Assembly: GCA_963663245.1 (NCBI GenBank)
Contig: OY760143.1
Span: forward strand, 1,674,001 to 1,738,000
Reading direction: 5' to 3'
Length of the DNA: 64,000 nucleotides
From: JAFGVL01 sp963663245
GTDB taxonomy: Bacteria > Bacteroidota > Bacteroidia > Bacteroidales > Paludibacteraceae
This document shows, in pieces, positions 1 through 9,070 of this stretch. The position numbers and the translations under genes are program-made. Position 1 is the first letter of the stretch, and every line of letters begins with the position of its first letter. The notes below the pieces were generated by a model. It ran no database searches and was not told the origin of the DNA. It saw only the letters and a program-made list of their open reading frames with translations.

Positions 1-57
1 CAAAATTCTTGTTAATTAATAACTATCAATTATTAATTTAAGAACAAGTCGTTTTAC

Positions 58-65
58 TATATTTG
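58..65 (+). promoter_or_regulatory. Bacteroidota -7 element (TATATTTG)
   Basis: The sequence matches the Bacteroidota -7 consensus TAnnTTTG and lies 22 bases before the first gene. No clear TTTG -33 box sits at the usual distance, so this is a partial match. Confidence 0.5.
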
Positions 66-87
66 CAGAAAATTCTTTTATATTATT

Positions 88-1602
88 ATGCTAAAACGAT
101 TATCAATAACATTTTCCATTCTTTTAATTATTTCTTTTGCAACTTTTGGCTCGTCAAAAAGACAAATGAGAGCTGTTTGGATTGCAACTGTGACTAATCT
201 AGACTGGCCTTCAAAAAAAGGATTAAGCTCAAAAGAGCAACAAATTGAAATGACTAATTTGCTTGACAATCTTCAAGCAAACAACATAAATACCGTTATT
301 TTTCAGGCACGACCTTGTGCAGATGCTTATTACGTTTCATCTATAGAAACATGGAGTATGTGGCTTTCTGGCACACAAGGTGTGGCTCCCTGCCCATTTT
401 ATGATCCACTCCAATTTGTTTTAGACGAAGCCCACAAAAGATGTATGGAAGTTCATGTTTGGCTAAACCCATACAGAGCACTTAACTACGAAGATATTTC
501 TCTATTTAATAAAGATCATATCTATTTTAAAAAGAAAGAGCTTTTTGTTAAGTATGGTAATAAATATTATTTTAATCCAGGACTACAAGAAACACAAGAA
601 TACTTAATTAATGTAGTTGAAGAAATTGTTCAAAATTACGATATTGATGCCATACACTTTGATGATTACTTCTATCCCTATCCTATTGCAGGAAAAGAAT
701 TCCCCGACAACTTTGCTTTTAAAACTAATTCACGTGGCTTTACCAATAAAAATGATTGGAGAAGGGACAATATTACAGAAATCATTAGGCGACTAAACTT
801 AACAATAAAAAGCATTAAGCCATGGGTAGAATTTGGTATTAGTCCTTTTGGAGTTTGGAGACATGATAGTCAAGACCCTCGAGGATCTGCAACTCAAAAA
901 AGCTTAACTAATTACGACGGTTTATATGCTGATGTTTTAAAGTGGCTAGAAGAAGGTTATATTGACTACCTTGTACCTCAGTTATATTGGGAAATTGGCA
1001 GAAAAAACATTGACTATAAAATATTAGTAGATTGGTGGGCTAAAAACACACATGGAAAAAACCTTTATATAGGCCTATTCCCTTCTGGTTTTGAGGAGTA
1101 CAACAAACCAGCATGGCGCACTCCAAATGAAATTATCAGACAGATGAAACTAAACACAAACTACCCTGAAATTAAAGGAGAAGTTTTTTTCAGAGCAAAT
1201 ACATTTATAAAAAATCATCAAGGATTAAATTATATCCTAAAGAATGATTATTATAAATACCCTGCTTTAGTTCCTATTAATTATAGTATTAAAGGAAGTA
1301 AATCTGAGCAGCCCAAAACAATTTCATTTTTCCTTAAAAACAATCGAAGATATTTAACGTGGGAAGAAATCATAGAAAAGAAAGGAAAGAAAATTTCATA
1401 TTATGTAGTTTACGCATTTAAAGGAAAGGAAATTGGAGACATGAACAATCCAAAGAACATTATTGCTACTTCTTCTACAAATGAAGTCGATTTAACCAAT
1501 TTTTGCAGCAAACTAGAAGGAACATATTCTTTTGTAGTAACCTCTGTAAATAAATATAAATTCGAGAGTGATGTAAAAACCTTCTTAATGAAAAGGTTCT
1601 AA
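88..1602 (+). CDS. Secreted GHL10-family glycoside-hydrolase-like protein
   Basis: This is a 504-residue protein with an N-terminal signal peptide (about residues 1-21). The body reads as the glycosyl-hydrolase-like GHL10 family (DUF187, YngK type): RAVWIATVTNLDWPS near the start, then FQARPCADAYY, VWLNPYRA and HFDDYFYPYP, the blocks that build this TIM-barrel. The family is thought to act on cell-wall or other glycans, but the substrate is not established and cannot be read here. The C-terminal roughly 90 residues look like a fibronectin-III-type module. It has its own -7 element upstream. Its stop codon overlaps the end of convergent radA by 4 bases. Confidence 0.85.
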   Translation: MLKRLSITFSILLIISFATFGSSKRQMRAVWIATVTNLDWPSKKGLSSKEQQIEMTNLLDNLQANNINTVIFQARPCADAYYVSSIETWSMWLSGTQGVAPCPFYDPLQFVLDEAHKRCMEVHVWLNPYRALNYEDISLFNKDHIYFKKKELFVKYGNKYYFNPGLQETQEYLINVVEEIVQNYDIDAIHFDDYFYPYPIAGKEFPDNFAFKTNSRGFTNKNDWRRDNITEIIRRLNLTIKSIKPWVEFGISPFGVWRHDSQDPRGSATQKSLTNYDGLYADVLKWLEEGYIDYLVPQLYWEIGRKNIDYKILVDWWAKNTHGKNLYIGLFPSGFEEYNKPAWRTPNEIIRQMKLNTNYPEIKGEVFFRANTFIKNHQGLNYILKNDYYKYPALVPINYSIKGSKSEQPKTISFFLKNNRRYLTWEEIIEKKGKKISYYVVYAFKGKEIGDMNNPKNIIATSSTNEVDLTNFCSKLEGTYSFVVTSVNKYKFESDVKTFLMKRF

Positions 1603-2972
1603 TTTTTAAATAAAATTTTAAAAGCTTCTTCTACTTTTTTCACTCCAATAATTTCAATCTTATTACTTGTTAAGCTAGCATTCTTCAAATTTGTATAAGG
1701 AACAATAATTTTCTTAAATCCTAATTTTTCAGCTTCTGAGATTCTCTGTTCAATTCTATTGATTGGGCGAATTTCTCCAGATAATCCTACCTCTCCTGAC
1801 ATTGCAATTTGCTTCTCTATTGCTAAATCAAAATTTGAAGAAAGGATTGACGACATTACGGCTAAATCTATAGCGGGATCATTCACTTTTAATCCTCCTG
1901 CAATATTTAAAAACACATCTTTTTGAGCTAATTTAAAGCCGGCTCTCTTTTCTAAGACTGCGAGTAACATATTCATTCTTCGTATATCAAAACCTGTTGC
2001 TGAACGTTGTGGTGTGCCATAAGCAGCTGTACTAACCAATGCTTGTACTTCTATTAAAAAAGGGCGAACTCCTTCAATAGTTGCAGAAATTGCTACTCCA
2101 CTTAAACCTTCGTGATCTTCAGACAACAATAATTCAGACGGATTTGAAACTTCTCGTAAACCCTCTTGACGCATTTCATAAATACCTAATTCTGAAGTAC
2201 TCCCAAAACGATTTTTTGCTGAACGTAGTATTCTGTACATATGATGCTGATCACCTTCAAACTGCAAAACAGTATCAACAATATGTTCCAGTATTTTAGG
2301 ACCTGCAATCGTTCCATCTTTGGTAATATGTCCAATTAATAAAACGGCAACATTACTTTCTTTAGCATAACGTAAAATTGCTGCAGCACATTCACGTATT
2401 TGAGTAATACTACCAGGAGATGAATCAACAGACTCTGTAAAGATTGTTTGAATCGAATCAAAAACGATTAATTCGGGCTTAACATTTTGAATTTGAACAA
2501 ATACCTTCTCCAACGATGTTTCGCTTAATATATAGCAACTGTCATTCTGGATATTTAATCTGTCAGCTCGTAATTTCAATTGCTTGGGACTTTCTTCGCC
2601 ACTAACATACAAACTTTTTCTATTTTGCATATTTAACACAACCTGCAACACCAGTGTAGATTTCCCTATACCTGGCTCTCCTCCCATTAATACTAAAGAA
2701 CCAGGGACTAATCCTCCACCCAAGACACGATTTAACTCACCCGATTTTGTATCAATACGAGTTTCATTATTTGTTTCTATATCATTAACTAAAAGAGGTC
2801 GTGCAGTATTCAACTCTAAACCAGGAATATTAACTTTTACAGAAGCACTGTCTTTTCTTATTACTTCTTCTACGTAAGAGTTCCATTCTCCACAGGAGGG
2901 ACATTTTCCCACCCATTTTGCAGATTCTACACCACAATTAGTGCATACGAATGTTGTTTTTGTTTTAGCCAT
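1599..2972 (-). CDS. radA: DNA repair protein RadA (Sms)
   Basis: RadA is a RecA-like ATPase and branch-migration helicase of recombinational repair. The 457-residue product shows the N-terminal four-cysteine zinc finger (FVCTNCG then CPSCGEW), Walker A GEPGIGKST, the RadA motif KNRFG, and a C-terminal Lon-like domain (SGEVGLSGEIRPI). An upstream in-frame ATG at 2997-2999 would add nine residues. The ATG at 2970-2972 (MAKTKTTFVC) is preferred because family members start just before the zinc finger. The stop overlaps the convergent GHL10 gene by 4 bases. Confidence 0.95.
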   Translation of the reverse strand: MAKTKTTFVCTNCGVESAKWVGKCPSCGEWNSYVEEVIRKDSASVKVNIPGLELNTARPLLVNDIETNNETRIDTKSGELNRVLGGGLVPGSLVLMGGEPGIGKSTLVLQVVLNMQNRKSLYVSGEESPKQLKLRADRLNIQNDSCYILSETSLEKVFVQIQNVKPELIVFDSIQTIFTESVDSSPGSITQIRECAAAILRYAKESNVAVLLIGHITKDGTIAGPKILEHIVDTVLQFEGDQHHMYRILRSAKNRFGSTSELGIYEMRQEGLREVSNPSELLLSEDHEGLSGVAISATIEGVRPFLIEVQALVSTAAYGTPQRSATGFDIRRMNMLLAVLEKRAGFKLAQKDVFLNIAGGLKVNDPAIDLAVMSSILSSNFDLAIEKQIAMSGEVGLSGEIRPINRIEQRISEAEKLGFKKIIVPYTNLKNASLTSNKIEIIGVKKVEEAFKILFKN

Positions 2973-3018
2973 ATGTATATTCTTACTCAATGAAAACAAC
3001 TCAATTTAAACAATGTAA

Positions 3019-4323
3019 TTAGTCCTTTACGCAACGAACAGAGAAAGCTACTTCTTTATATTCATATACACTTAAGATATCTATACTACTATAACCTAAC
3101 AGAAAAGCCCATGCATCTACTGCAGTATCTTCTGTAGAACTCCACCAACCACCTATATCTGTAATCGTAGAAAAAGAACCATCGGGATAACGCAACCCGC
3201 CAGGAAGAGCCTTAAATCCAGAGCTATTATTTATTGTTAAATCATTACCGATTGAACCTACATTTGAGTGCGTTGCCCAACCTTCAGTAGCAGCCAAAGC
3301 TTTAACCAGAGTTAAAGAAACACCTAAATTTGTATTTATATAATCAAAAAGAGTAGAATAATCCGTTTCTGTAGGTACATGCCAACCTAATGGTGCTATG
3401 CTTCTTACATCACTTACAGCATACCAATTATAAAGCTTACCATATTTATCCCTGTAATAAGTGGAGTTATTAAAATCACAACATCCATGATAAGGCCAAC
3501 TTGACCAAGCTATAGGATCAGTAATGAATGGTATAAAATCTCCATTTCGGTATCTTGTTGTTTTAAGGTTTTCAATCATCCATGTCTGATTACCTATTGT
3601 TAATGCTCTATATACATTTCCATCAATATCTAAAACACCTTCCATCGTTCTAAAGCTAAGCTCATCTCCATAGATTGTACCTTCGGAATTTGTGATATAT
3701 GATCTTACATAATATTTGGTATCAAAAGTCAAATCTGTTAATGAAGATGAGAAAGTTCCACTTCCTCTCCCATTAGAGGTTTTATTGTCCGATACAGTTG
3801 GTTCTGAATAAATACTCCAGCAAACCCCTCTATCTGTAATAGTTAAACCACCATCACCTGAGACTGTCGCTCCACAAACTGCTGTAAACAAATCAATCTC
3901 AGAGATATCTGATGTTAAAACTAACTGACCTGGTGTTGATTCAAATACAAGCTCATTACTATAAGATGTACCCGCTTTGTTTGTGGCATAAGCACGAGCA
4001 TAATATTTTTTATTAGGAGTTATATTCGTAATTAAAACACTTAAAGAATCTAATTTCAGTTCATCATTATGAATACTATTATCATTAACTTGAGGATTTG
4101 GCAAAGTATCCCAACAAATTCCTTTTGCTTTTATTTGAGCTCCTCCATCATCTTCAATAGCAAATAAAAATGAAGCAGAAACAAAATCAGCAGAACTTAA
4201 TTCTACTTCTCCTAGAACTGGGAGCTGCGTAAACATAGAGTGTGTTTCATCCAAATAAAAGCAAGCACTAAATACGAGCAAAGGAATTATAAGCAAGAAT
4301 TTTGATAAACTATAAATCTTCAT
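3019..4323 (-). CDS. FISUMP-domain lipoprotein with two Ig/Fn3-like repeats
   Basis: The 434-residue protein has a lipoprotein signal peptide ending at Cys21 (LVFSAC). Two repeats of about 90 residues follow (roughly 35-130 and 130-225), each carrying KGICWDTLPNP or RGVCWSIYSEP and then KYYARAYATN or KYYVRSYITN. The C-terminal half is the Fibrobacter succinogenes major paralogous (FISUMP) domain: GNQTWMIENLKTTRYRNG, GKLYNWYAV, LGWHVPTETDY, GGWWSSTE and a final FSVRCVKD. FISUMP proteins are abundant surface lipoproteins of Bacteroidota with no assigned biochemical role. A second FISUMP gene lies at 32963-33760. The gene is 46 bases upstream of radA on the same strand. Confidence 0.85.
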   Translation of the reverse strand: MKIYSLSKFLLIIPLLVFSACFYLDETHSMFTQLPVLGEVELSSADFVSASFLFAIEDDGGAQIKAKGICWDTLPNPQVNDNSIHNDELKLDSLSVLITNITPNKKYYARAYATNKAGTSYSNELVFESTPGQLVLTSDISEIDLFTAVCGATVSGDGGLTITDRGVCWSIYSEPTVSDNKTSNGRGSGTFSSSLTDLTFDTKYYVRSYITNSEGTIYGDELSFRTMEGVLDIDGNVYRALTIGNQTWMIENLKTTRYRNGDFIPFITDPIAWSSWPYHGCCDFNNSTYYRDKYGKLYNWYAVSDVRSIAPLGWHVPTETDYSTLFDYINTNLGVSLTLVKALAATEGWATHSNVGSIGNDLTINNSSGFKALPGGLRYPDGSFSTITDIGGWWSSTEDTAVDAWAFLLGYSSIDILSVYEYKEVAFSVRCVKD

Positions 4324-4403
4324 AATAAATAATTATTCATCAAATTTAAATAAATAAATATGATTACAGAACAACATGAAGTATATTCTATATATCGTAT
4401 CAT

Positions 4404-4442
4404 AAAAAAAGCGAGGAATTCACTGATGAAACCTCGCTTTTT
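4404..4442 (-). terminator. Rho-independent terminator of the carboxyltransferase operon
   Basis: An 11-bp perfect stem (AAAAAGCGAGG paired with CCTCGCTTTTT) has a 15-base loop and A/T runs on both flanks. It lies 17 bases past the stop of the biotin carrier gene. Confidence 0.75.
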
Positions 4443-4458
4443 GATATATTATCTCTAA

Positions 4459-4785
4459 TTATTTTTCTAATTCTATAATTAAAAATTCTTTAGGGATTCT
4501 AACTCCTTGTTCTACATTTATCTTTTTGATTTTAGCAGAAAAAGGCATTTCAATACGATTTCTCATTTTCATTGCTTCAAGAATAACCAATGGTTCTCCT
4601 TCTTCAACATAATCACCTTCTTTTACAAAAATCTCTACAATTGTACCCGGAATAAAAGAAAAAATCTCAAAAGGATCTGGATTTTCCCAAAACCTTCTTT
4701 GTTTATATTTACGGGTTAATGTAGTTTTATAAGGACGAGCCGTTACGACAAAGTCGATAAGTTCATTTTTTTCTTTTGCTGTCAT
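4459..4785 (-). CDS. Biotin carboxyl carrier protein of an acyl-CoA carboxylase/decarboxylase
   Basis: The 108-residue protein has a C-terminal biotinyl/lipoyl domain with the biotinylation motif EAMKM; the modified residue is expected to be Lys73. The preceding half-motif FIPGTIVEIFVKEGDYVEEG is typical. It would carry the carboxyl group between a carboxylase or decarboxylase membrane unit and the carboxyltransferase encoded just upstream. It is shorter than the fused BCCP of most PccA proteins and resembles stand-alone carriers of methylmalonyl-CoA decarboxylase systems. It forms a two-gene operon with the gene starting at 6385 (55-base gap). Confidence 0.85.
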   Translation of the reverse strand: MTAKEKNELIDFVVTARPYKTTLTRKYKQRRFWENPDPFEIFSFIPGTIVEIFVKEGDYVEEGEPLVILEAMKMRNRIEMPFSAKIKKINVEQGVRIPKEFLIIELEK

Positions 4786-4840
4786 AATATAAATTTTTAA
4801 TTCCTAATTTTAGTACTCCTTTCTCCTAGTTTGACATGAA

Positions 4841-6385
4841 TCAAAATGGAGGAACACCATGTTTTTTATTAGGACGAACATCAATTTTCTTATCTGAAAT
4901 TGATAAAGCATGTAAAAGAATTGAACGAGTTTCTGAAGGCTCAATTACACCATCAATATATCCTTTAGAAGCTGCTACAAATGGGTTAGCAAATTTATCA
5001 ATATATTCCTGCACTTTCTCTGCACGCATAGAATCTTGATCTTCAGCTTCCATAATTTCTTTACGGAAAATAATATTAGCTGCACCTTCAGGTCCCATCA
5101 CTGCGATCTCAGCACTTGGCCACGAGTAAACAAAATCTGCTCCTAAGTGACGTGAATTCATTGCGATATAACCGCCACCATAAGCTTTACGTAAAATAAT
5201 TGTGATTTTTGGAACAGTAGCTTCAGAGTATGCATATAAGATTTTTGCTCCATGACGAATTACACCTTCATGTTCTTGATCAACACCTGGTAAATAACCT
5301 GGCATATCTTCAAGAGTTACAATTGGAATATTAAATGCATCACAATAGCGAATAAATCTAGCAGCTTTATCTGAGCTATCACAATCAAGAACACCTGCAA
5401 GATATAAAGGTTGATTAGCTACAAATCCAATAGTTTCGCCATTCATTCGACCAAAACCAATTACAATATTTTGAGCAAATAACTCATGAATTTCAAGGAA
5501 TTCAGAGTCATCTACCAATACTTTAATTACTTCTCTAACATCATAAGGTTGTTTTGGATCTGAAGGAATAATATTATCAATACTTTTCTTAATCTTTGGC
5601 TCCTTCGGTTCATAACGCTTAGCCTTTTGTGTATTGTTCCAAGGGATAAAACGTATTAATTGTTTTATTTGATCAAAGCATTCCATTTCGCTTCCTGCAT
5701 AAAAATGTGCATTCCCAGTAATTTCAGCATGTACACGTGCACCACCTAAATCCTCCTGAGAGATTTTCTCTCCAAGAACAGACTCAATTACATTAGGTCC
5801 TGTAATAAACATTTTAGATATATTTTCTACTACAAATACAAAGTCAGTTAAAGCTGGAGAATAAACAGCTCCTCCTGCACAAGGCCCTAAGATTACAGAA
5901 ATTTGAGGAATAACACCTGAAGCCATCGTATTACGATAAAATATTTCTCCATATCCAGCTAAAGCACCAATACCCTCTTGTATACGAGCCCCTCCAGAAT
6001 CATTAATCCCAATTAACGGAACTTGTAGCTTTAAAGCATGATCCATAATTTTAGTAATTTTTCGAGCATGTTTTAAACCTAAAGACCCACCCATAACGGT
6101 AAAATCCTGAGCATAAACACAGATAGGCGCACCATAAATAGTACCTGTACCAGTAATAACACCATCACCAGCTAATTCTTTTTTATCCATTCCGAAATTT
6201 CTTTCTTCGTGTTGAACAAATAAATCATACTCATGAAATGAATTTTCATCAACAATAGCTAGAATACGTTCACGGGCAGTCAGTTTACCCATTGCAGCCT
6301 GTTTCTCAATAGCTGCATCTCCTCCACCTTTTTGAACAATAGCTTTCTTTTCGCGTAAAGCTTTAATGTTTTTCTTTAGTGACAT
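4841..6385 (-). CDS. Acyl-CoA carboxyltransferase (propionyl-CoA carboxylase beta / methylmalonyl-CoA decarboxylase alpha)
   Basis: The 514-residue protein is a full-length carboxyltransferase of the crotonase fold: GINDSGGARIQEG in the N-half, then GYLPGVDQEHEG, RKAYGGGYIAMN and EIAVMGPEGAANI in the C-half. It moves CO2 between biotin and propionyl-CoA/methylmalonyl-CoA. In Bacteroidota that serves propionate formation or the reverse carboxylation. No biotin carboxylase, OadG-like or membrane beta subunit gene is adjacent, so PccB and MmdA cannot be separated from the sequence. The biotin carrier follows in the same operon. Confidence 0.9.
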   Translation of the reverse strand: MSLKKNIKALREKKAIVQKGGGDAAIEKQAAMGKLTARERILAIVDENSFHEYDLFVQHEERNFGMDKKELAGDGVITGTGTIYGAPICVYAQDFTVMGGSLGLKHARKITKIMDHALKLQVPLIGINDSGGARIQEGIGALAGYGEIFYRNTMASGVIPQISVILGPCAGGAVYSPALTDFVFVVENISKMFITGPNVIESVLGEKISQEDLGGARVHAEITGNAHFYAGSEMECFDQIKQLIRFIPWNNTQKAKRYEPKEPKIKKSIDNIIPSDPKQPYDVREVIKVLVDDSEFLEIHELFAQNIVIGFGRMNGETIGFVANQPLYLAGVLDCDSSDKAARFIRYCDAFNIPIVTLEDMPGYLPGVDQEHEGVIRHGAKILYAYSEATVPKITIILRKAYGGGYIAMNSRHLGADFVYSWPSAEIAVMGPEGAANIIFRKEIMEAEDQDSMRAEKVQEYIDKFANPFVAASKGYIDGVIEPSETRSILLHALSISDKKIDVRPNKKHGVPPF

Positions 6386-6454
6386 AAATTTTATTTTAAT
6401 AAATACTTGATAATTAACTAATTAACACTACTAGGTGTTAAATTTTAACTCTTG

Positions 6455-6462
6455 CAAAAATA
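6455..6462 (-). promoter_or_regulatory. -7 element for the carboxyltransferase operon (TATTTTTG on minus)
   Basis: It matches TAnnTTTG on the minus strand, about 70 bases upstream of the ATG at 6385. No clear -33 box was found. Confidence 0.4.
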
Positions 6463-6706
6463 ACACATATTCTAGACTAGTTCTATATTTTCAGTTATAG
6501 TTTTCAACATTATTAGTTAATTTTTCTATAAAAAAACGAATAATACATTATTAAACCATAGTACTTTGATTTAAAGTTCATTAAAATATCAAAGATAGTT
6601 GTGCTCACAAATACATTGTTTTAAAACATATGTAATACACTACAAACAAACACTTTAATTGTTATATAACACTATAATTAAAGCTTATATTTGAGAAATA
6701 TTCTCT

Positions 6707-6714
6707 TACATTTG
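6707..6714 (+). promoter_or_regulatory. -7 element TACATTTG
   Basis: It matches TAnnTTTG 45 bases before the lipoprotein start at 6760. The -33 box is not clear. Confidence 0.45.
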
Positions 6715-6759
6715 ACAGAACAAAAAAAAAACTAAACTTTAATTATAAAACTAAATTTT

Positions 6760-7266
6760 ATGAGAAAGACTTTACACCCAATAATTGTTGCTAGCTTAGC
6801 TGTTATCTTTTTTTCATCGTGCAATACTAATAATGGTGATGATTGGACACTAAAGAAAAGAATCTCTATAGGAGACATTTCTATTTTAGTCCCTGAAACC
6901 TACGAATCAACAATAAGTAATGCGAATCAAATAGATGTTGAAAATGGATTTAAAGGAAGCTCGGTTTCTTTAGAAAAAAAGGCTGTTGCAGGAAGAACTC
7001 AGGAATCAGTTTTCACTGATGAAATTTCAATCTACCCTCACCCATCTCCTATAACATCAGATACTATATTACTTGAACACCCTACAAAAAAAATTGAAAG
7101 TGTATATAATATTACGGCTCAAATTGGTGGATCGCACACAATAAAAACTTTTATTTTTATTGAGGATGACTGGGTATATAAGGTAGAATTTTATTGGAGC
7201 GAAGAATATTACCAACTAAGCTTAAACTTAATGTATGAAATGCTTAATTCATTGGAAATAAAGTAG
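6760..7266 (+). CDS. Hypothetical lipoprotein
   Basis: I do not recognise this 168-residue protein. It has a lipoprotein signal peptide with lipobox FSSC (Cys21). The body alternates short strands (ISIGDISILVPETY, TIKTFIFIEDDWVYKVEFYW) like small beta-sandwich lipoproteins. It is monocistronic, closed by a strong terminator 15 bases downstream. Confidence 0.7.
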   Translation: MRKTLHPIIVASLAVIFFSSCNTNNGDDWTLKKRISIGDISILVPETYESTISNANQIDVENGFKGSSVSLEKKAVAGRTQESVFTDEISIYPHPSPITSDTILLEHPTKKIESVYNITAQIGGSHTIKTFIFIEDDWVYKVEFYWSEEYYQLSLNLMYEMLNSLEIK

Positions 7267-7281
7267 TTTATTTAACAAAAC

Positions 7282-7313
7282 AAAAAAGCCTCTCAAATTT
7301 GAGAGGCTTTTTT
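7282..7313. terminator. Perfect-palindrome terminator
   Basis: A 32-base perfect palindrome has a GAGAGGC core, an A-run on the left and a T-run on the right. It can end the lipoprotein gene on plus and sits just beyond the initiator tRNA on minus, so it may serve both strands. Confidence 0.85.
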
Positions 7314-7319
7314 ATTTAG

Positions 7320-7391
<72 letters not shown>

Positions 7392-7536
7392 ATATATTGA
7401 GTGCAAAAGTATTACTTTTTTCTGTACTTACAAGCATTTGAAACAATTTTATTTCAAAAATGATGTTTTGTTATTTTTTATATATTGTTCTTATTTGCTT
7501 TCTTTGTATAAAAATAACTCAAAAAAAAACAAAATT

Positions 7537-8055
7537 ATGATTTCGAAAAAAATTGAAGATGCAATAAATGAGCAAATAAATGCTGAAATGTGGTCTGCAA
7601 ACTTATATTTATCAATGTCTGCTTATTTTAATTCAGAAGGACTTGCTGGTTTTGGTAATTGGATGAAAACTCAGTATAAAGAAGAAAGCGAACATGCTCT
7701 TAAGTTTTTTGAATATGTAAATTCTAGAGGCGGAAATATAAAGTTAAAAGCTATTGACGCTGTGCAAACTACATGGAAATCTCCTCTTGATGTATTTGAA
7801 GAAACGCTAAAACACGAATGTAAAGTAACGTCCTTAATTAATAACCTGATGGAGATTGCTATTTCTGAAAAAGACCATGCTACTCAAAGTATGTTAAAGT
7901 GGTTTATTGATGAACAAGTGGAAGAAGAAGAAACTGTTCAAGAAATTATTGATCATTTACGTATGATAAAAGATAATGGATATGGCCTTTTTATGCTTGA
8001 TAAAGAACTAGGTACTAGAACTTTTACTCCAATAAGCTCAAATGCAACAGAATAA
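7537..8055 (+). CDS. ftnA: Non-heme ferritin
   Basis: The 172-residue ferritin stores iron as ferric mineral in a 24-mer cytosolic shell. The ferroxidase ligands are all present: Glu17, Glu50 and His53 (EESEH), Glu94 (KHE), Gln127 and Glu130, the E. coli FtnA pattern. The start at 7537 (MISKKIEDAI) is chosen. A longer in-frame reading beginning near 7357 would run through the tRNA gene on the opposite strand and is rejected. A terminator follows at 8098. Confidence 0.95.
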   Translation: MISKKIEDAINEQINAEMWSANLYLSMSAYFNSEGLAGFGNWMKTQYKEESEHALKFFEYVNSRGGNIKLKAIDAVQTTWKSPLDVFEETLKHECKVTSLINNLMEIAISEKDHATQSMLKWFIDEQVEEEETVQEIIDHLRMIKDNGYGLFMLDKELGTRTFTPISSNATE

Positions 8056-8097
8056 TAATTAGTTTTACTTTTTCAATTAAAAGGAATATTCTCAGTG

Positions 8098-8134
8098 AAA
8101 AAAAAAGCAAATTTTTAACAGATTTGCTTTTTTT
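8098..8134 (+). terminator. Terminator of ferritin
   Basis: The stem GCAAAT/ATTTGC is extended by A-run/T-run pairing, with a 9-base loop and a T-tract, 42 bases past the ferritin stop. Confidence 0.8.
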
Positions 8135-8149
8135 ATTTAATAAAAGTTA

Positions 8150-8157
8150 TATTTTTG
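8150..8157 (+). promoter_or_regulatory. -7 element TATTTTTG
   Basis: It matches TAnnTTTG 30 bases before the Crp-family gene. The -33 position overlaps the ferritin terminator and is not consensus. Confidence 0.45.
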
Positions 8158-8187
8158 TGCTATAGAATATAGTTATAAAACATACTC

Positions 8188-8904
8188 ATGGTAAAAAAAC
8201 AACCTATCGAAGTAGTTGGAATTGAAGAGATTCATGAATTTTGGGATGTATTAACCGAGGAACAAAGAACCTACCTAAACTCAAATATCACTCTTCAACA
8301 TTTTAAAAAGAACGAACTTATCCATAGCGAAGGAGATATCCCAACGCATATGATGGTATTAGTTCGTGGAAAAATAAAAATTTATAAAGCCGGAGTTGGT
8401 GGTAGAAGCCAAATAATGAGAATGCTTAAGCCTTTTGAGTATTTTGGATACCGTGCAATTTTTGCATCTGGAACAGGAGAGTATAATGGCTACAACACGA
8501 ATGCTCGCGCATTTGAGCCATGCTCAATTTATCTCATTCCTACGGAGGTTATAAAAAAACTTCTTCAACAAAATGCTCTTCTATCCTACTCATTTATCGA
8601 AAGACTATCAGAAGATTTAGGAGCTTCGGATAGAAGAATGGTAAATTTAACACAAAAGCATATTAGAGGCAGATTAGCTGAAGCATTATTATTCCTTAAA
8701 GAAAATTATGGTTTAGAAGAAGATGGAATGACCATTAATATATATTTAGCAAGAGAAGATATTGCAAACCTTTCAAACATGACAACTTCCAATGCTATTA
8801 GAACTCTATCTAATTTTGCCTCTGAAATGGTAATTGCCTTAGATGGTAGAAAAATAAAGATTCTCGATTTAGATAAACTTCATAAGATTAGTAAAATGGG
8901 ATAA
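8188..8904 (+). CDS. Crp/Fnr-family transcription regulator
   Basis: The 238-residue protein has an N-terminal cyclic-nucleotide-binding-like beta-roll (LIHSEGDIPTHMMVLVRGKIKIYK), a long dimer helix and a C-terminal winged helix (LAREDIANLSNMTTSNAIRTLSNF). Only one cysteine is present, so it cannot hold an Fnr-type iron-sulfur cluster. The arginine-containing cAMP-binding signature of Crp is not evident either. The ligand is therefore unknown. It is transcribed alone, between its own -7 element and a downstream hairpin. Being next to ferritin suggests, but does not show, a stress or iron link. Confidence 0.85.
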   Translation: MVKKQPIEVVGIEEIHEFWDVLTEEQRTYLNSNITLQHFKKNELIHSEGDIPTHMMVLVRGKIKIYKAGVGGRSQIMRMLKPFEYFGYRAIFASGTGEYNGYNTNARAFEPCSIYLIPTEVIKKLLQQNALLSYSFIERLSEDLGASDRRMVNLTQKHIRGRLAEALLFLKENYGLEEDGMTINIYLAREDIANLSNMTTSNAIRTLSNFASEMVIALDGRKIKILDLDKLHKISKMG

Positions 8905-8936
8905 ATCACATAACTACTACTATGAAAACACGTGTT

Positions 8937-8961
8937 AAGGCTTGCTTATTTAGCAAGCCTT
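8937..8961 (+). terminator. Hairpin after the Crp-family gene
   Basis: A perfect 10-bp stem (AAGGCTTGCT / AGCAAGCCTT) has a 5-base loop 32 bases after the stop. The following sequence is only moderately T-rich, so terminator function is probable but not certain. Confidence 0.65.
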
Positions 8962-9035
8962 AATCATTTCTTTTAATGTATATGCTTTTTTCATTAAATA
9001 GGGTTAATAAATAGAACTCGATGAAAACAAAGTAT

Positions 9036-9043
9036 TATATTTG
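9036..9043 (+). promoter_or_regulatory. -7 element TATATTTG
   Basis: It matches TAnnTTTG 27 bases before the M23-dxr-rseP operon. Confidence 0.5.
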
Positions 9044-9070
9044 TGGGTTAAAAAAAAATAGTATCCAAAA

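Larger units (their letters stand above)
6386..6759. other. Divergent intergenic region, AT-rich
   Basis: This 374-base region lies between the divergent carboxyltransferase and lipoprotein genes. No convincing ORF or RNA is visible. It holds one -7-like element for each direction and nothing else recognised. Confidence 0.6.

Noticed and set aside
1599..1602. Four-base convergent overlap of the first gene with radA
   Set aside because: Short stop-stop overlaps are common in compact genomes and show nothing special.
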